Shown: positions 12,507-24,501 of the stretch, in pieces
Layout of the letters: every line of letters starts with the position of its first letter
How positions within the stretch are numbered: position 1 is the first letter of the stretch
NCBI RefSeq assembly: GCF_003369915.1
Contig: NW_022881614.1
Location: 20,562,336 to 20,626,335, forward strand
Source: Drosophila miranda
Taxonomy: Eukaryota > Arthropoda > Insecta > Diptera > Drosophilidae
Length of the DNA stretch: 64,000 nt
Direction of reading: 5' to 3'
The notes under the pieces: generated by a model
Told to the model about the DNA's origin: nothing
Database searches by the model: none
Seen by the model: only the letters and a program-made list of their open reading frames with translations
Translations under genes and position numbers: made by a program

Positions 12507-14160
12507 AGGTAAGCTCCTGGATTGATTGTACGAACCGAGGAGGGTATCTGATTCCGACTTGGATTTTATTTTCAGTTCTTCTTTGGCTTACCCCTCCCCG
12601 CAAAGGCATAAAACTACCCCGCTGACTGCCGCTTCAAAATAAATAGCACTCGAGATATTTCCAAAACATTTGCCAGCCAAGTCGCCAGCAATTTTCCCGA
12701 GCGCCTGCAGGCATGCAACACGAATGATAACACACACACACAAGAGGCAGGGTGGGATGTGGCTGCTGACTTGCACAAATATTTGCCGAAAAAGGAAGAA
12801 AGATGTCGCTGGGACCGGACTGCAGATGTCTGGGGCAGCGTGGGTGAGTTTCTCACCCTCTCAAACCATTTGGCATTCCCTTCCCCCACTTTAAAGTTCG
12901 TTGACACTCGCCTCGTTTTCGGTTGGCACATTTTTCCTGTGCCGCTGTGGCGCCATTAAGTATCCAGCAGAAATGTGGCGACAATAAAGTTTATGCTCCC
13001 TGCGCCATAGCCAAAAAAACGAAAGAAACCCAGTATAACAAGATGGGATAGAAGGGGATAAATTGATGGCCATGCCAGGGACTGGAGTGCATTTTACGTG
13101 GGCAGCTGCAGATAAACCCAGAGATGGCCATCATCATCAGCAATTGTACATGAATGTCCATGTCCCAGTCCATGTACTCCACCCACCAGCGACACACATT
13201 TCACACGACGCACCAAAAACCCGTTCTGGAAGGAGCTCTCGGCTTAATGATGGGGCGGAGCTCCTGGGTCATGTGCGTGCCTCGCATCCGTATCTAAAGG
13301 GCCACGATAAACTCTCTCCCTTCATTCGCTTTAATTGCTGCGATTCGTGGGTTTTCATCGCGACTCAAATCGATTTCATCTGCAGATCCCTGCCCGACTC
13401 CGATCCCAATCGACTTTAAAGTAAACATTTGTTTTATCTGGGGGCGGCTTTTAATTAAGATTGCGTTCGCCGATAAATGGCAAGTGTTGCATGGGTTCCC
13501 ACATCCCCGTACCCGTACCCGTCCGAGGAATTGCATTTCGATTGAGGGTGGGTTGGGCTTAATCGAACCGCATTTCAACATATCGATTTTTATGCCCCGT
13601 CTGCCATAAGATTTATCCCCTGCACCGTTTCATTGAACTCATTAATTGTTCCATTCCATTCCGGGCTGACAATATTCAGATTTTGGACCTCCATTTCAAT
13701 CCGTTTGCACGGCTATCATCCAGACAGCCAGACCCCGACACAGACAAAAGGCTCGCCGACAACAATTGAGTCCTCAGTGTCCCCCCAGTGGCTGCATGCG
13801 CAGTGATATTCCTGGCCACTGGTACACCTATTGTTTGTCACTGGCTAATTGAAATGGCCGGATGATTGCGATTCAGGAGGCAGGGCAGGGGCAGGGCAGG
13901 CCACAGCCAGCCACAGTTAAACACTATTATTTAAATCAATGCCCGCGCCACTCTCGGACCTCTCATATGAGATGGCAATTTATGAGCCGTGCCTAATTGT
14001 CTGCTCCGGACTTCAAAGTGGAGTTAGCACCGAGTCGGCGGCCTGCCTTGGAATGCAATTATCGCGCTCCAAGTTATGCTAAGATAAATGGGCACCCGCT
14101 CTCAGCCAGTGGAAATTGGCCCCGTCGTCCCCCCGAAGAGGCCATATACTAAATATAAAA
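12507..14160. other. Host intergenic DNA downstream of receptors
   Basis: Unique sequence with no open frame of recognisable family. It includes a short CA run near 12732 and GGCAGG repeats near 13882. I see no RNA gene or mobile element. Confidence 0.5.
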
Positions 14161-15329
14161 CTAGGGGGAACGTTGTGAGTTGCTGCGGAGACCGCAACTC
14201 TACGGTTATACCCGATACTAAGTCAGTATGGCTCTCCTCCGGCAGACGCCGCTAATATTAAACGACACGACAAAGAGTGCGTGCGAGAGAGACAGAAAAT
14301 CAGTCTGATCGTGACGTCGGGCGCTGCGTAGCCAGTGCAAATTGATTTGTTTCTTTTGGCTATAAAAATGATCTGATCTGATCCAGATTCAGCAATCTGA
14401 TAGATATGGTCATTATCTATGATTCTGCGCTTTTAGTTTTCTCGAATCTGCAATATTGTGGATGCAACAGATTTTCGTCCTTTGTGGGGGCAAAAGGGGG
14501 TGGGGCGAAATTTTGAGATATACGTTTTATAGTGACATCTTAAAGGAGTGTGTGTACCAAAGTTGGTTACTCTAGCCTTAATAGTCTCTGAGATTTGTGG
14601 ATGCCTCAGATTTTCGTCCTTTGCGGGGGCGGAAGGGGGTGTGGCGAAATTTTGACACAAAATGGTCAAGGTCCGATATCACAAGAGTGTGGATACCAAA
14701 TTTGGTTGCTCTGGCTTTTATAGGTTCTGAGATCCTTGAACTCATATTTTGCATTTGGCAAAACCGACCATGAAACCTGTGTGTTAGAGAGAGACAGAGC
14801 GAGAAAGAATGAAATTGTTTTCTTGATTCTGGCTATAATAATTATACGATCTGGTTCAGATTTTGCACTCTAGAAGATATAGTCATCTTCTACGCTTCTG
14901 CGTTTTTAGTTTTCTCGTATCGTCGAAATTGTGGATGCACCAGATTTTCGCCCTTTGTGGGGGCGGAAGTGGGCGGGGCAAAGTTTTGAAATATTTTTGT
15001 AGCAGTGACATATCACAGAAGTCTGGATCCAAAACATCGTTACTCTCGCTCTTATAGTCTTTGAGCACTAGGCGCTGAAGGGGACGGACAGACAGACGGA
15101 CGGACGGACGGACGGACGGACGGACGGACAGACGGACAGACGGACAGACGGACAGACGGACGGACGGACAGACGGACATACAGACATGGCTCAATCGACT
15201 CGGCTATTGATGCTGATCAAGAATATACATACTTTATGGGGTCGGAAACGATTCCTTCTGGACGTTACACACATCCACTTTACCACAAATCTAATATACC
15301 CCAATACTCATTTTGAGTATCGGGTATAA
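14161..15329 (-). mobile_element. DINE-1-like element, full length, first of a head-to-tail pair
   Basis: Begins CTAGGGGG (variant of CGAGGGGG) and ends GTATAA, directly joined to the next copy with no spacer. The GGAC/GGACA microsatellite is unusually long (about 15083-15186). Confidence 0.9.
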
Positions 15330-16442
15330 CGAGCGGGAACGTTGTGAGTTGCTGCGGACACCGCAACTCTACATTTATACCCGATACTTAGTCAGTATGG
15401 CTCTTCTCCGGCAGACGCCGCTAATATTAAACGACACGACAAAGAGTGCGTGCGAGAGAGACAGAAAATCAGTCTGAGCGTGACGTCGGGCGCTGCGTAG
15501 CCACTGAAAATTGATTTCTTGCTTTTGGCTATAAAAATGATCTGATCTGATCCAGATTCAGCAATCTGATAGATATGGTCATTATCTATGATTCTGCGTT
15601 TTTAGTTTTCTCGAATGTGCAATATTGTGGATGCAACAGATTTTCGTTTTTTGTGGGGGCGGAAGGGGGTGGGGCGAAATTCTGAGATATACGTTTTATA
15701 GTGAGATCTAACAGAAGTGCGGATACCAAATTTGGTTACTCTAGCCTTAATAGTCTCTGAGATTTGTGGATGCCCCAGATTTTCGTCCTTTGCGGGGGCG
15801 GAAGGGGGTGTGGCGAAATTTGGACACGAAACGGTCAAGGTCCGATATCACAGGGGTGTGGATACCAAATGTGGTTGCTCTAGCTCTTATGGGTTCTGAG
15901 ATCCTTGAACTCATATTTTGCAATTGGCAAAACCGACCATGAAACCTGTGTGTTAGAGAGAGACAGAGCGAGAAAGAATGAAATTGTTTTCTTGATTCTG
16001 GCTATAATAATTATACGATCTGGTTGAGATTTTACACTCTAGAACACATAGTCATCCAATACGAATCTGCGTTTTTGGTTTTATCGTATCTTTAAAAATG
16101 TGGATGCCACAGATTTTCGTCTTTTGTGGGGGCGGAAGTGGGCGGGGCGAAGTTTTGAAATATTTTTGTAGCAGTGACATATCACAGAAGTCTGGATCCA
16201 AAACATCGTTGCTATAGCTCTTATAGTCTTTGAGCACTAGGCGCTGAAGGGGACGGACGGACGGACGGACGGACGGACGGACAGACGGACAGACAGACAG
16301 GGCTCAATCGACTCGGCTATTGATGCTGATCAAGAATATATATACTTTATGGGGTCGGAAACGATTCCTTCTGGACGTTACACACATCCACTTTTACCAC
16401 AAATCTAATATACCCCAATACTCATTTTGAGTATCGGGTATA
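15330..16442 (-). mobile_element. DINE-1-like element, full length, second of the pair
   Basis: Begins CGAGCGGGAACG immediately after the preceding copy. It carries the private variant 'gttgctatagctc' near 16208, also found in the copy at 23411-24254. That links it to the duplicated block downstream. Confidence 0.9.
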
Positions 16443-16690
16443 AAAAAAGCACAGCTAAAATATATGGAAGGAACTGACAATTGGCAATTTTTGGTTGATT
16501 TTGCAATTTATGCCAGCCAAGGGAGGATGGGCTGGGGCGTCGGCATGACCAAAAGACCCATATACCGAGCAAGGGGCATGGACCTGGACCCCCAAGGGAG
16601 CTGCAGAGCCATTCAGAACCGAGGTAGTTGAGAGCTAATGCTGCGATTAGGAGTAAACTACTACGAACTGTTTCCAAAGACCGATATACA
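16443..16690 (+). repeat. Host flank of the triplicated unit, copy A
   Basis: About 248 bp of non-LTR, non-DINE sequence directly upstream of the LTR. The same flank sits at 22170-22418 (inverted) and 24255-24501 (direct). Its presence in all three shows the copies arose by DNA duplication, not three retrotranspositions. Confidence 0.85.
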
Positions 16691-17220
16691 AGTTTACTTA
16701 CCCAATTCTATTAAGCTCTTATACGAGTTGCAAGCAACCTTTGGCTTTCTAAAACGAAAACAATTTCAATCTTGGGCCTCCGCCTAATTGATTTCTAAGA
16801 TGTACAATCTCAATGGCTCCCGCAACAATCCCAATCTTTGATACTCGCCTAAATGGAAAAACAATGTTTGCCCACACCCGGCTTCCCATAAACAATCTCA
16901 CACCCGGCTTACTGCAGATCCTGCACTTTGGGCATTTTACAGTTCTCTCTTTGGATGACGAAATGCAATAATCGGTATGGCGAAATCAATTGAGATATTT
17001 ATAGAAAAACAATTCCCGAAAGGAATCGACGATGCAAAGATCAAAAAGTTCAAGTCAGTCTTGATCCAGAAGCGACACAGAAAAGTCGAGCTAAAAACTA
17101 AGATCGCGCAAACCCTTTGTCCGGAATCCTTTGTGACCCTCAACTTAAATCTATATCTGTAAACTTAGAAGTTAAATAAAAACTTTTTAAAAACGCAATC
17201 CGCTACCGCAGTTATTTAAT
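16691..17220 (+). repeat. LTR, copy A (Ty3/gypsy, 17.6/297-like)
   Basis: A 530-bp LTR starting AGTTTACTTACCC and ending GCAGTTATTTAAT, immediately followed by a primer-binding site. AGT...ATT ends are typical of the 17.6/297 group. It contains an AATAAA at about 17176. Confidence 0.88.
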
Positions 17221-17238
17221 TGGCGCCCAACGTGGGGC
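17221..17238 (+). promoter_or_regulatory. Primer-binding site, copy A
   Basis: TGGCGCCCAACGTGGGGC abuts the LTR. TGGCGCCCAAC is the usual complement of a tRNA-Lys 3' end in gypsy-group elements. Confidence 0.8.
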
Positions 17239-17833
17239 GAAGTTGTATAAAAAGCACCCAATAATAAAAGTGTTGCGTCGTGCCGAAACCCGAAGGACAA
17301 TTAATTAATGGAATAAATCCTTCAATATAAAAACGCGGAGTGACTGTGAGATATTAGATAAGAAAAAGTGAGATAAAAAGAAAACAAACCGGAGCTTAGG
17401 GTGTGCAAAAATAAATACAAGAAAAGCTAATCAAGACAATTCAAAAATACAAAAAAACCAAAAAAAAAACCACAATCTTTAAACAAAACCAATCAAAACA
17501 AAACACAAAGAAAGTGAAACTATCAGCTAAACCAAAGAAGGAAGACCCCCAGAAGACCCAGTTAAACAACAAAGAAATTTACGAAGGAAGACCCGTTCGA
17601 AGATCTGTCAGCCAAATCAAGAAGGAAGACCCGTTCGAAGATCTGTCAGCCAAACCAAGAAGGAAGGCCCTAAGAAGGACGACCCCTACCGGATAGTTAG
17701 TGAGCGAAAGTTGTAGTACTAAATATATAAGTTCAATTAGGTTTAAGCCCAGCGGTGGTCAAGAATATAAAAAACAAACATATAAGAAAAATTTAGGGTG
17801 GATCAACTAACTTTAGAGTTTGGAAAACTAAAA

Positions 17834-18419
17834 ATGAATAACTCACAGACAAGGACCGATCTCACTGCAGATCTGGTCAAACAATTGATAGCAATTCAAA
17901 TTTCACAAGTACAGGAGCAAATAGTAAATTTGAAACAACAAATAGAATCTAAATCCGATCAGGTATCAGATTATCAGGCAGAAACAATAGATGAGACAAT
18001 CAAAGATGACACCACATTAAAAGTAATAGAATCCCTACCAATTTTCAATGGTGGATTAAACCAATACTTAGGATGGAGGGAAGCTGCAGAAACTACAGTG
18101 AAATTATATAAGAAAGGAAGTAAGCAATATTATATTGCCTTAACAATTTTAAGAAACAAAATAACAGGACCAGCACATGACGCACTGACCAACCACGGGA
18201 CAGTTTTAAATTTTGATGCCATACTTTCACGACTTGACTTTGTTTACAGTGACAAGAGACCAATTTACATAATAGAACAGGAGTTAAGCGTTCTCCGACA
18301 AGGGAACCTTTTAATAATAGATTTCTATAACGAGGTTAACAAGAAAATGACCTTGTTAATAAATAAGACAATAATGACTCACGGAAAGGACAGTGAAATC
18401 ACAAAAAAATCAAATAAAA
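17834..18419 (+). pseudogene. gag N-terminal part, copy A, cut by DINE insertion
   Basis: Capsid-precursor N-terminal region of an LTR retroelement, beginning MNNSQTRTDLTADLV at the first ATG of the frame after a ~600-bp leader. Residues 1-45 look coiled-coil (many Q/I/L heptads); the rest resembles the gypsy gag core (LPIFNGGLNQYLGWREAAE). The frame runs into a DINE fragment at 18420 and stops 68 bases later at a DINE-derived codon, so the C-terminal half is absent from this copy. Copies B and C differ from it by only a few residues (e.g. ETTVKL here, ETAVKL in B and C). The missing half is found at 27740-28272, downstream of copy C. Confidence 0.85.
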
Positions 18420-18576
18420 CGAGGGGGAACGTTGTGAGTTGCTGCGGAGACCGCAACTCTACATTTATACCCGATACTGCAAATTGATTTCTTGCTTTTG
18501 GCTACAAAAATGATCCGATCTGATCCAGATTCAGCAATCTGATAGATATGGTCATTATCTATGATTCTGCGTTTTT
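18420..18576 (-). mobile_element. DINE-1-like 3'-end fragment inserted in gag, copy A
   Basis: CGAGGGGG end plus hairpin and ATACCCGATACT, then a deletion jumping straight to GCAAATTGATTTC, ending at TGATTCTGCGTTTTT. A second DINE in the opposite orientation begins right there. Confidence 0.85.
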
Positions 18577-19295
18577 ATACCCGATACTCAAAATGAGTAT
18601 TGGGGTATATTAGATTTGTGGTAAAAGTGGATGTGAGTAACGTCCAGAAGGAATCGTTTCCGACCCCATAAAGTATATATATTCTTGATCAGCATCAATA
18701 GCCGAGTCACTGTGATACGTCACTGCTACAAAAATATTTCAAAACTTCGCCCCGCCCACTTCCGCCCCCACAAAGGACGAAAATCTGTGGCATCCACATT
18801 TTTAAAGATACGATAAAACCAAAAACGCAGAATCGGTGAGGATGACCATATCTTCTACAGTGCAAAATCTGAACCAGATCGTATAATGATTTTAGCCAGA
18901 ATCAAGAAAACAATTTCATTCTTTCTCGCTCTGTCTCTCTCTAAGACACAGGTTTCATGGTCGGTTTTGTCAATTGCAAAATATGAGTTCAAGGATCTCA
19001 GAACCTATAAGAGCCAGAGCAACCAAATTTGTTATCCACACTCCTGTGATATCGGACCTTGACCGTTTCGTGTCCAAATTTCGCCACACCCCCTTCCGCC
19101 CCCGCAAAGGACGAAAATCTGGGGCATCCACAAATCTCAGAGACTATTAAGGCTAGAGTAACCAAACTTGGTATCCGCACTTCTGTTAGATCTCACTATA
19201 AAACGTATATCTCAGAATTTCGCCCCACCCCCTTCCGCCCCCACAAAAGACGAAAATCTGTTGCATCCACAATATTGCACATTCGAGAAAACTAA
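18577..19295 (+). mobile_element. DINE-1-like element, plus orientation, nested and 3'-truncated
   Basis: Starts ATACCCGATACTCAAAATGAG inside the preceding fragment's T run. It lacks the GTCY microsatellite (AGCCGAGTC joined directly to ACTGTGATACG) and stops at GAGAAAACT before the 3' portion. Confidence 0.85.
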
Positions 19296-19296
19296 C

Positions 19297-20286
19297 GATG
19301 TGGAACGTTGTGAGTTGCTGCGGACACCGCAACTCTACAGTTATACCCGATACTAAGTTAGTATGGCTCCCCTGCGGCAGACGCCGCTAATATTGAACCA
19401 CACGACAAAGAGTGCGTGCGAGAGAGACAGAAAATCAGTCTGAGCGTGACGTCGGGCGCTGCGTAGCCACTGAAAATTGATTTCTTGCTTTTGGCTACAA
19501 AAATGATCCGATCTGATCCAGATTCAGCAATCTGATAGATATGGTCATTATCTATGATTCTGCGTTTTTAGTTTTCTCGAATGTGCAATATTGTGGATGC
19601 AACAGATTTTCGTCTTTTGTGGGGCGGAAGGGGGTGGGGCGAAATTCTGAGATATACGTTTTATAGTGAGATCTAACAGAAGTGCGGATACCAAGTTTGG
19701 TTACTCTAGCCTTAATAGTCTCTGAGATTTGTGGATGCCCCAGATTTTCGTCCTTTGCGGGGGCGGAAGGGGGTGTGGCGAAATTTGGACACGAAACGGT
19801 CAAGGTCCGATATCACAGGAGTGTGGATAACAAATTTGGTTGCTCTGGCTCTTATAGGTTCTGAGATCCTTGAACTCATATTTTGCAATTGACAAAACCG
19901 ACCATGAAACCTGTGTGTTAGAGAGAGACAGAGCGAGAAAGAATGAAATTGTTTTCTTGATTCTGGCTAAAATCATTATACGATCTGGTTCAGATTTTGC
20001 ACTGTAGAAGATATGGTCATCCTCACCGATTCTGCGTTTTTGGTTTTATCGTATCTTTAAAAATGTGGATGCCACAGATTTTCGTCCTTTGTGGGGGCGG
20101 AAGGGGGCGGGGTGTAGTTTTGCAGTATTTTTGTAGCAGTGACGTATCACAGTGACTCGGCTATTGATGCTGATCAAGAATATATATACTTTATGGGGTC
20201 GGAAACGATTCCTTCTGGACGTTACTCACATCCACTTTTACCACAAATCTAATATACCCCAATACTCATTTTGAGTATCGGGTATA
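19297..20286 (-). mobile_element. DINE-1-like element at the palindrome centre
   Basis: Starts CGATGTGGAACG and ends GAGTATCGGGTATAA. It carries the same microsatellite deletion as the plus copy on the left. Its 3'-end part (about 19297-19568) is the only sequence not mirrored between the arms, so it forms the spacer. Confidence 0.85.
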
Positions 20287-20442
20287 AAAACGCAGAATCA
20301 TAGATAATGACCATATCTATCAGATTGCTGAATCTGGATCAGATCGGATCATTTTTGTAGCCAAAAGCAAGAAATCAATTTGCAGTATCGGGTATAAATG
20401 TAGAGTTGCGGTCTCCGCAGCAACTCACAACGTTCCCCCTCG
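20287..20442 (+). mobile_element. DINE-1-like 3'-end fragment inserted in gag, copy B
   Basis: Exact mirror of the fragment at 18420-18576, with the same internal deletion, ending CCCCCTCG next to the gag B sequence. Confidence 0.85.
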
Positions 20443-21028
20443 TTTTATTTGATTTTTTTGTGATTTCACTGTCCTTTCCGTGAGTCATTATTGTCTTATT
20501 TATTAACAAGGTCATTTTCTTGTTAACCTCGTTATAGAAATCTATTATTGAAAGGTTCCCTTGTCGGAGAACGCTTAACTCCTGTTCTATTATGTAAATT
20601 GGTCTCTTGTCACTGTAAACAAAGTCAAGTCGTGAAAGTATGGCATCAAAATTTAAAACTGTCCCGTGGTTGGTCAGTGCGTCATGTGCTGGTCCTGTTA
20701 TTTTGTTTCTTAAAATTGTTAAGGCAATATAATATTGCTTACTTCCTTTCTTATATAATTTCACTGCAGTTTCTGCAGCTTCCCTCCATCCTAAGTATTG
20801 GTTTAATCCACCATTGAAAATTGGTAGGGATTCTATTACTTTTAATGTGGTGTCATCTTTGATTGTCTCATCTATTGTTTCTGCCTGATAATCTGATACC
20901 TGATCGGATTTAGATTCTATTTGTTGTTTCAAATTTACTATTTGCTCCTGTACTTGTGAAATTTGAATTGCTATCAATTGTTTGACCAGATCTGCAGTGA
21001 GATTGGTCCTTGTCTGTGAGTTATTCAT
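20443..21028 (-). pseudogene. gag N-terminal part, copy B (inverted)
   Basis: Minus-strand copy of the gag N-terminus at 17834-18419. It has the same break point, with the DINE fragment now on the left. Visible differences from copy A include TRTNL for TRTDL and NLSIIDF for NLLIIDF. The C-terminal half is absent. Confidence 0.85.
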
Positions 21029-21621
21029 TTTTAGTTTTCCAAACTCTAAAGTTAGTTGATCCACCGTAAATTTTTCTTATATGTTTGTTTTTTATATTCT
21101 TGACCACCGCTGGGCTTAAACCTAATTGAACTTATATATTTAGTACTACAACTTTCGCTCACTAACTATCCGGTAGGGGTCGTCCTTCTTAGGGCCTTCC
21201 TTCTTGGTTTGGCTGACAGATCTTCGAACGGGTCTTCCTTCTTGATTTGGCTGACAGATCTTCGAACGGGTCTTCCTTCGTAAATTTCTTTGTTGTTTAA
21301 CTGGGTCTTCTGGGGGTCTTCCTTCTTTGGTTTAGCTGATAGTTTCACTTTCTTTGTGTTTTGTTTTGATTGGTTTTGTTTAAAGATTGTGGTTTTTTTT
21401 GGTTTTTTTGTATTTTTGAATTGTCTTTATTAGCTTTTCTTGTATTTATTTTTGCACACCCTAAGCTCCGGTTTGTTTTCTTTTTATCTCACTTTTTCTT
21501 ATCTAATATCTCACAGTCACTCTGCGTTTTTATATTGAAGGATTTATTCCATTAATTAATTGTCCTTCGGGTTTCGGCACGACGCAACACTTTTATTATT
21601 GGGTGCTTTTTATACAACGTC

Positions 21622-21639
21622 GCCCCACGTTGGGCGCCA
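21622..21639 (-). promoter_or_regulatory. Primer-binding site, copy B
   Basis: Reverse complement of TGGCGCCCAACGTGGGGC next to the inner edge of LTR B. Confidence 0.8.
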
Positions 21640-22169
21640 ATTAAATAACTGCGGTAGCGGATTGCGTTTTTAAAAAGTTTTTATTTAACTTCTAAGTTTA
21701 CAGATATAGATTTAAGTTGAGGGTCACAAAGGATTCCGGACAAAGGGTTTGCGCGATCTTAGTTTTTAGCTCGACTTTTCTGTGTCGCTTCTGGATCAAG
21801 ACTGACTTGAACTTTTTGATCTTTGCATCGTCGATTCCTTTCGGGAATTGTTTTTCTATAAATATCTCAATTGATTTCGCCATACCGATTATTGCATTTC
21901 GTCATCCAAAGAGAGAACTGTAAAATGCCCAAAGTGCAGGATCTGCAGTAAGCCGGGTGTGAGATTGTTTATGGGAAGCCGGGTGTGGGCAAACATTGTT
22001 TTTCCATTTAGGCGAGTATCAAAGATTGGTATTGTTGCGGGAGCCATTGAGATTGTACATCTTAGAAATCAATTAGGCGGAGGCCCAAGATTGAAATTGT
22101 TTTCGTTTTAGAAAGCCAAAGGTTGCTTGCAACTCGTATAAGAGCTTAATATAATTGGGTAAGTTAACT
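21640..22169 (-). repeat. LTR, copy B
   Basis: 530-bp LTR in inverted orientation, nearly identical to LTRs A and C. It begins AGTTAACTTACCC on the minus strand. Confidence 0.88.
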
Positions 22170-22418
22170 TGTATATCGGTCTTTGGAAACAGTTCGTAGT
22201 AGTTTACTCCTAATCGCAGCATTAACTCTCAACTACCTCGGTTCTGAATGGCTCTGCAGCTCCCTTGGGGGTCCAGGTCCATGCCCCTTGCTCGGTATAT
22301 GGGTCTTTTGGTCATGCCGACGCCCCAGCCCATCCTCCCTTGGCTGGCATAAATTGCAAAATCAACCAAAAATTGCCAATTGTCAGTTCCTTCCATATAT
22401 TTTAGCTGTGCTTTTTTT
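22170..22418 (-). repeat. Host flank of the triplicated unit, copy B
   Basis: Inverted copy of the 248-bp flank at 16443-16690, again bounded on its outer side by the TATACCC end of a DINE. Confidence 0.85.
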
Positions 22419-23410
22419 ATACCCGATACTCAAAATGAGTATTGGGGTATATTAGATTTGTGGTAAAAGTGGATGTGTGTAACGTCCAGAAGGAATCGTT
22501 TCCGACCCCATAAAGTATATATATTCTTGATCAGCATCAATAGCCGAGTCACTGTGATACGTCACTGCTACAAAAATATTTCAAAACTTCGCCCCGCCCA
22601 CTTCCCCCCCCATAAAGGCCGAAAATCTGTGGCATCCACATTTTTAAAGATACGATAAAACCAAAAACGCAGAATCGGTGAGGATGACCATATCTTCTAC
22701 AGTGCAAAATCTGAACCAGATCGTATAATGATTTTATCCAGAATCAAGAAAACAATTTCATTCTTTCTCGCTCTGTCTCTCTCTAACACACAGGTTTCAT
22801 GGTCGGTTTTGTCAATTGCAAAATATGAGTTCAAGGATCTCAGAACCTATAAGAGCCAGAGCAACCAAATTTGTTATCCACACTCCTGTGATATCGGACC
22901 TTGACCGTTTCGTGTCCAAATTTCGCCACACCCCCTTCCGCCCCCGCAAAGGACGAAAATCTGGGGCATCCACAAATCTCAGAGACTATTAAGGCTAGAG
23001 TAACCAAACTTGGTATCCGCACTTCTGTTAGATCTCACTATAAAACGTATATCTCAGAATTTCGCCCCACCCCCTTCCGCCCCCACAAAAGACGAAAATC
23101 TGTTGCATCCACAATATTGCACATTCGAGAAAACTAAAAACGCAGAATCATAGATAATGACCATATCTATCAGATTGCTGAATCTGGATCAGATCGGATT
23201 ATTTTTGTAGCCAAAAGCAAGAAATCAATTTTCAGTGGCTACGCAGCGCCCGACGTCACGCTCAGACTGATTTTCTGTCTCTCTCGCACGCACTCTTTGT
23301 CGTGTGGTTCAATATTAGCGGCGTCTGCCGCAGGAGAGCCATACTAACTTAGTATCGGGTATAACTGTAGAGTTGCGGTGTCCGCAGCAACTCACAACGT
23401 TCCACATCGT
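22419..23410 (+). mobile_element. DINE-1-like element, plus orientation
   Basis: Starts TATACCCGATACTCAAAATG and ends AACGTTCCACATCG (variant of CCCCCTCG). It lacks the microsatellite, as do the copies at 18.6 and 19.3 kb. Confidence 0.88.
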
Positions 23411-24254
23411 TAGTTTTCTCGAATGTGCAATATTGTGGATGCAACAGATTTTCGTCTTTTGTGGGGGTGGAAGGGGGTGGGGCGAAATTCTGAGATATAC
23501 GTTTTATAGTGAGATCTAACAGAAGTGCGGATACCAAGTTTGGTTACTCTAGCCTTAATAGTCTCTGAGATTTGTGGATGCCCCAGATTTTCGTCCTTTG
23601 CGGGGCGGAAGGGGGTGTGGCGAAATTTGGACACGAAACGGTCAAGGTCCGATATCACAGGGGTGTGGATACCAAATGTGGTTGCTCTAGCTCTTATGGG
23701 TTCTGAGATCCTTGAACTCATATTTTGCAATTGGCAAAACCGACCATGAAACCTGTGTGTTAGAGAGAGACAGAGCGAGAAAGAATGAAATTGTTTTCTT
23801 GATTCTGGCTATAATAATTATACGATCTGGTTGAGATTTTACACTCTAGAACACATAGTCATCCAATACGAATCTGCGTTTTTGGTTTTATCGTATCTTT
23901 AAAAATGTGGATGCCACAGATTTTCGTCTTTTGTGGGGGCGGAAGTAGGCGGGGCAAAGTTTTGAAATATTTTTGTAGCAGTGACATATCACAGAAGTCT
24001 GGATCCAAAACATCGTTGCTATAGCTCTTATAGTCTTTGAGCACTAGGCGCTGAAGGGGACGGACGGACGGACGGACGGACGGACGGACGGACAGACGGA
24101 CAGACAGACAGGGATCAATCGACTCGGCTATTGATGCTGATCAAGAATATATATACTTTATGGGGTCGGAAACGATTCCTTCTGGACGTTACACACATCC
24201 ACTTTTACCACAAATCTAATATACCCCAATACTCATTTTGAGTATCGGGTATAA
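23411..24254 (-). mobile_element. DINE-1-like element, 3'-truncated, back to back with the previous copy
   Basis: Begins abruptly at TAGTTTTCTCGAATG and runs to GAGTATCGGGTATAA. It has a full GGAC microsatellite (about 24058-24108) and the 'gttgctatagctc' variant shared with 15330-16442. Confidence 0.88.
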
Positions 24255-24501
24255 AAAAAGCACAGCTAAAATATATGGAAGGAACTGACAATTGGCAATT
24301 TTTGGTTGATTTTGCAATTTATGCCAGCCAAGGGAGGATGGGCTGGGGCGTCGGCATGACCAAAAGACCCATATACCGAGCAAGGGGCATGGACCTGGAC
24401 CCCCAAGGGAGCTGCAGAGCCATTCAGAACCGAGGTAGTTGAGAGCTAATGCTGCGATTAGGAGTAAACTACTACGAACTGTTTCCAAAGACCGATATAC
24501 A
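24255..24501 (+). repeat. Host flank of the triplicated unit, copy C
   Basis: Direct copy of 16443-16690, offset by about 7.81 kb. Confidence 0.85.

Larger units (their letters stand above)
16443..22418. repeat. Large inverted repeat (palindrome), arms ~2.85 kb
   Basis: Matching positions on the two arms sum to about 38,862: gag ATG 17834 and 21028, LTR outer edges 16691 and 22169, DINE internal frame starts 19059 and 19803. The left arm runs about 16443-19294 and the right arm about 19568-22418. Between them lies a ~0.27-kb spacer that is the 3' end of one DINE. Arms differ by only scattered bases. Confidence 0.85.

Noticed and set aside
15083-15186. Regular GGAC/GGACA spacing resembling a short-repeat array
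   Set aside because: It is the GTCY microsatellite of DINE-type elements, present at the same place in each copy; no spacers, no CRISPR context in an insect genome.
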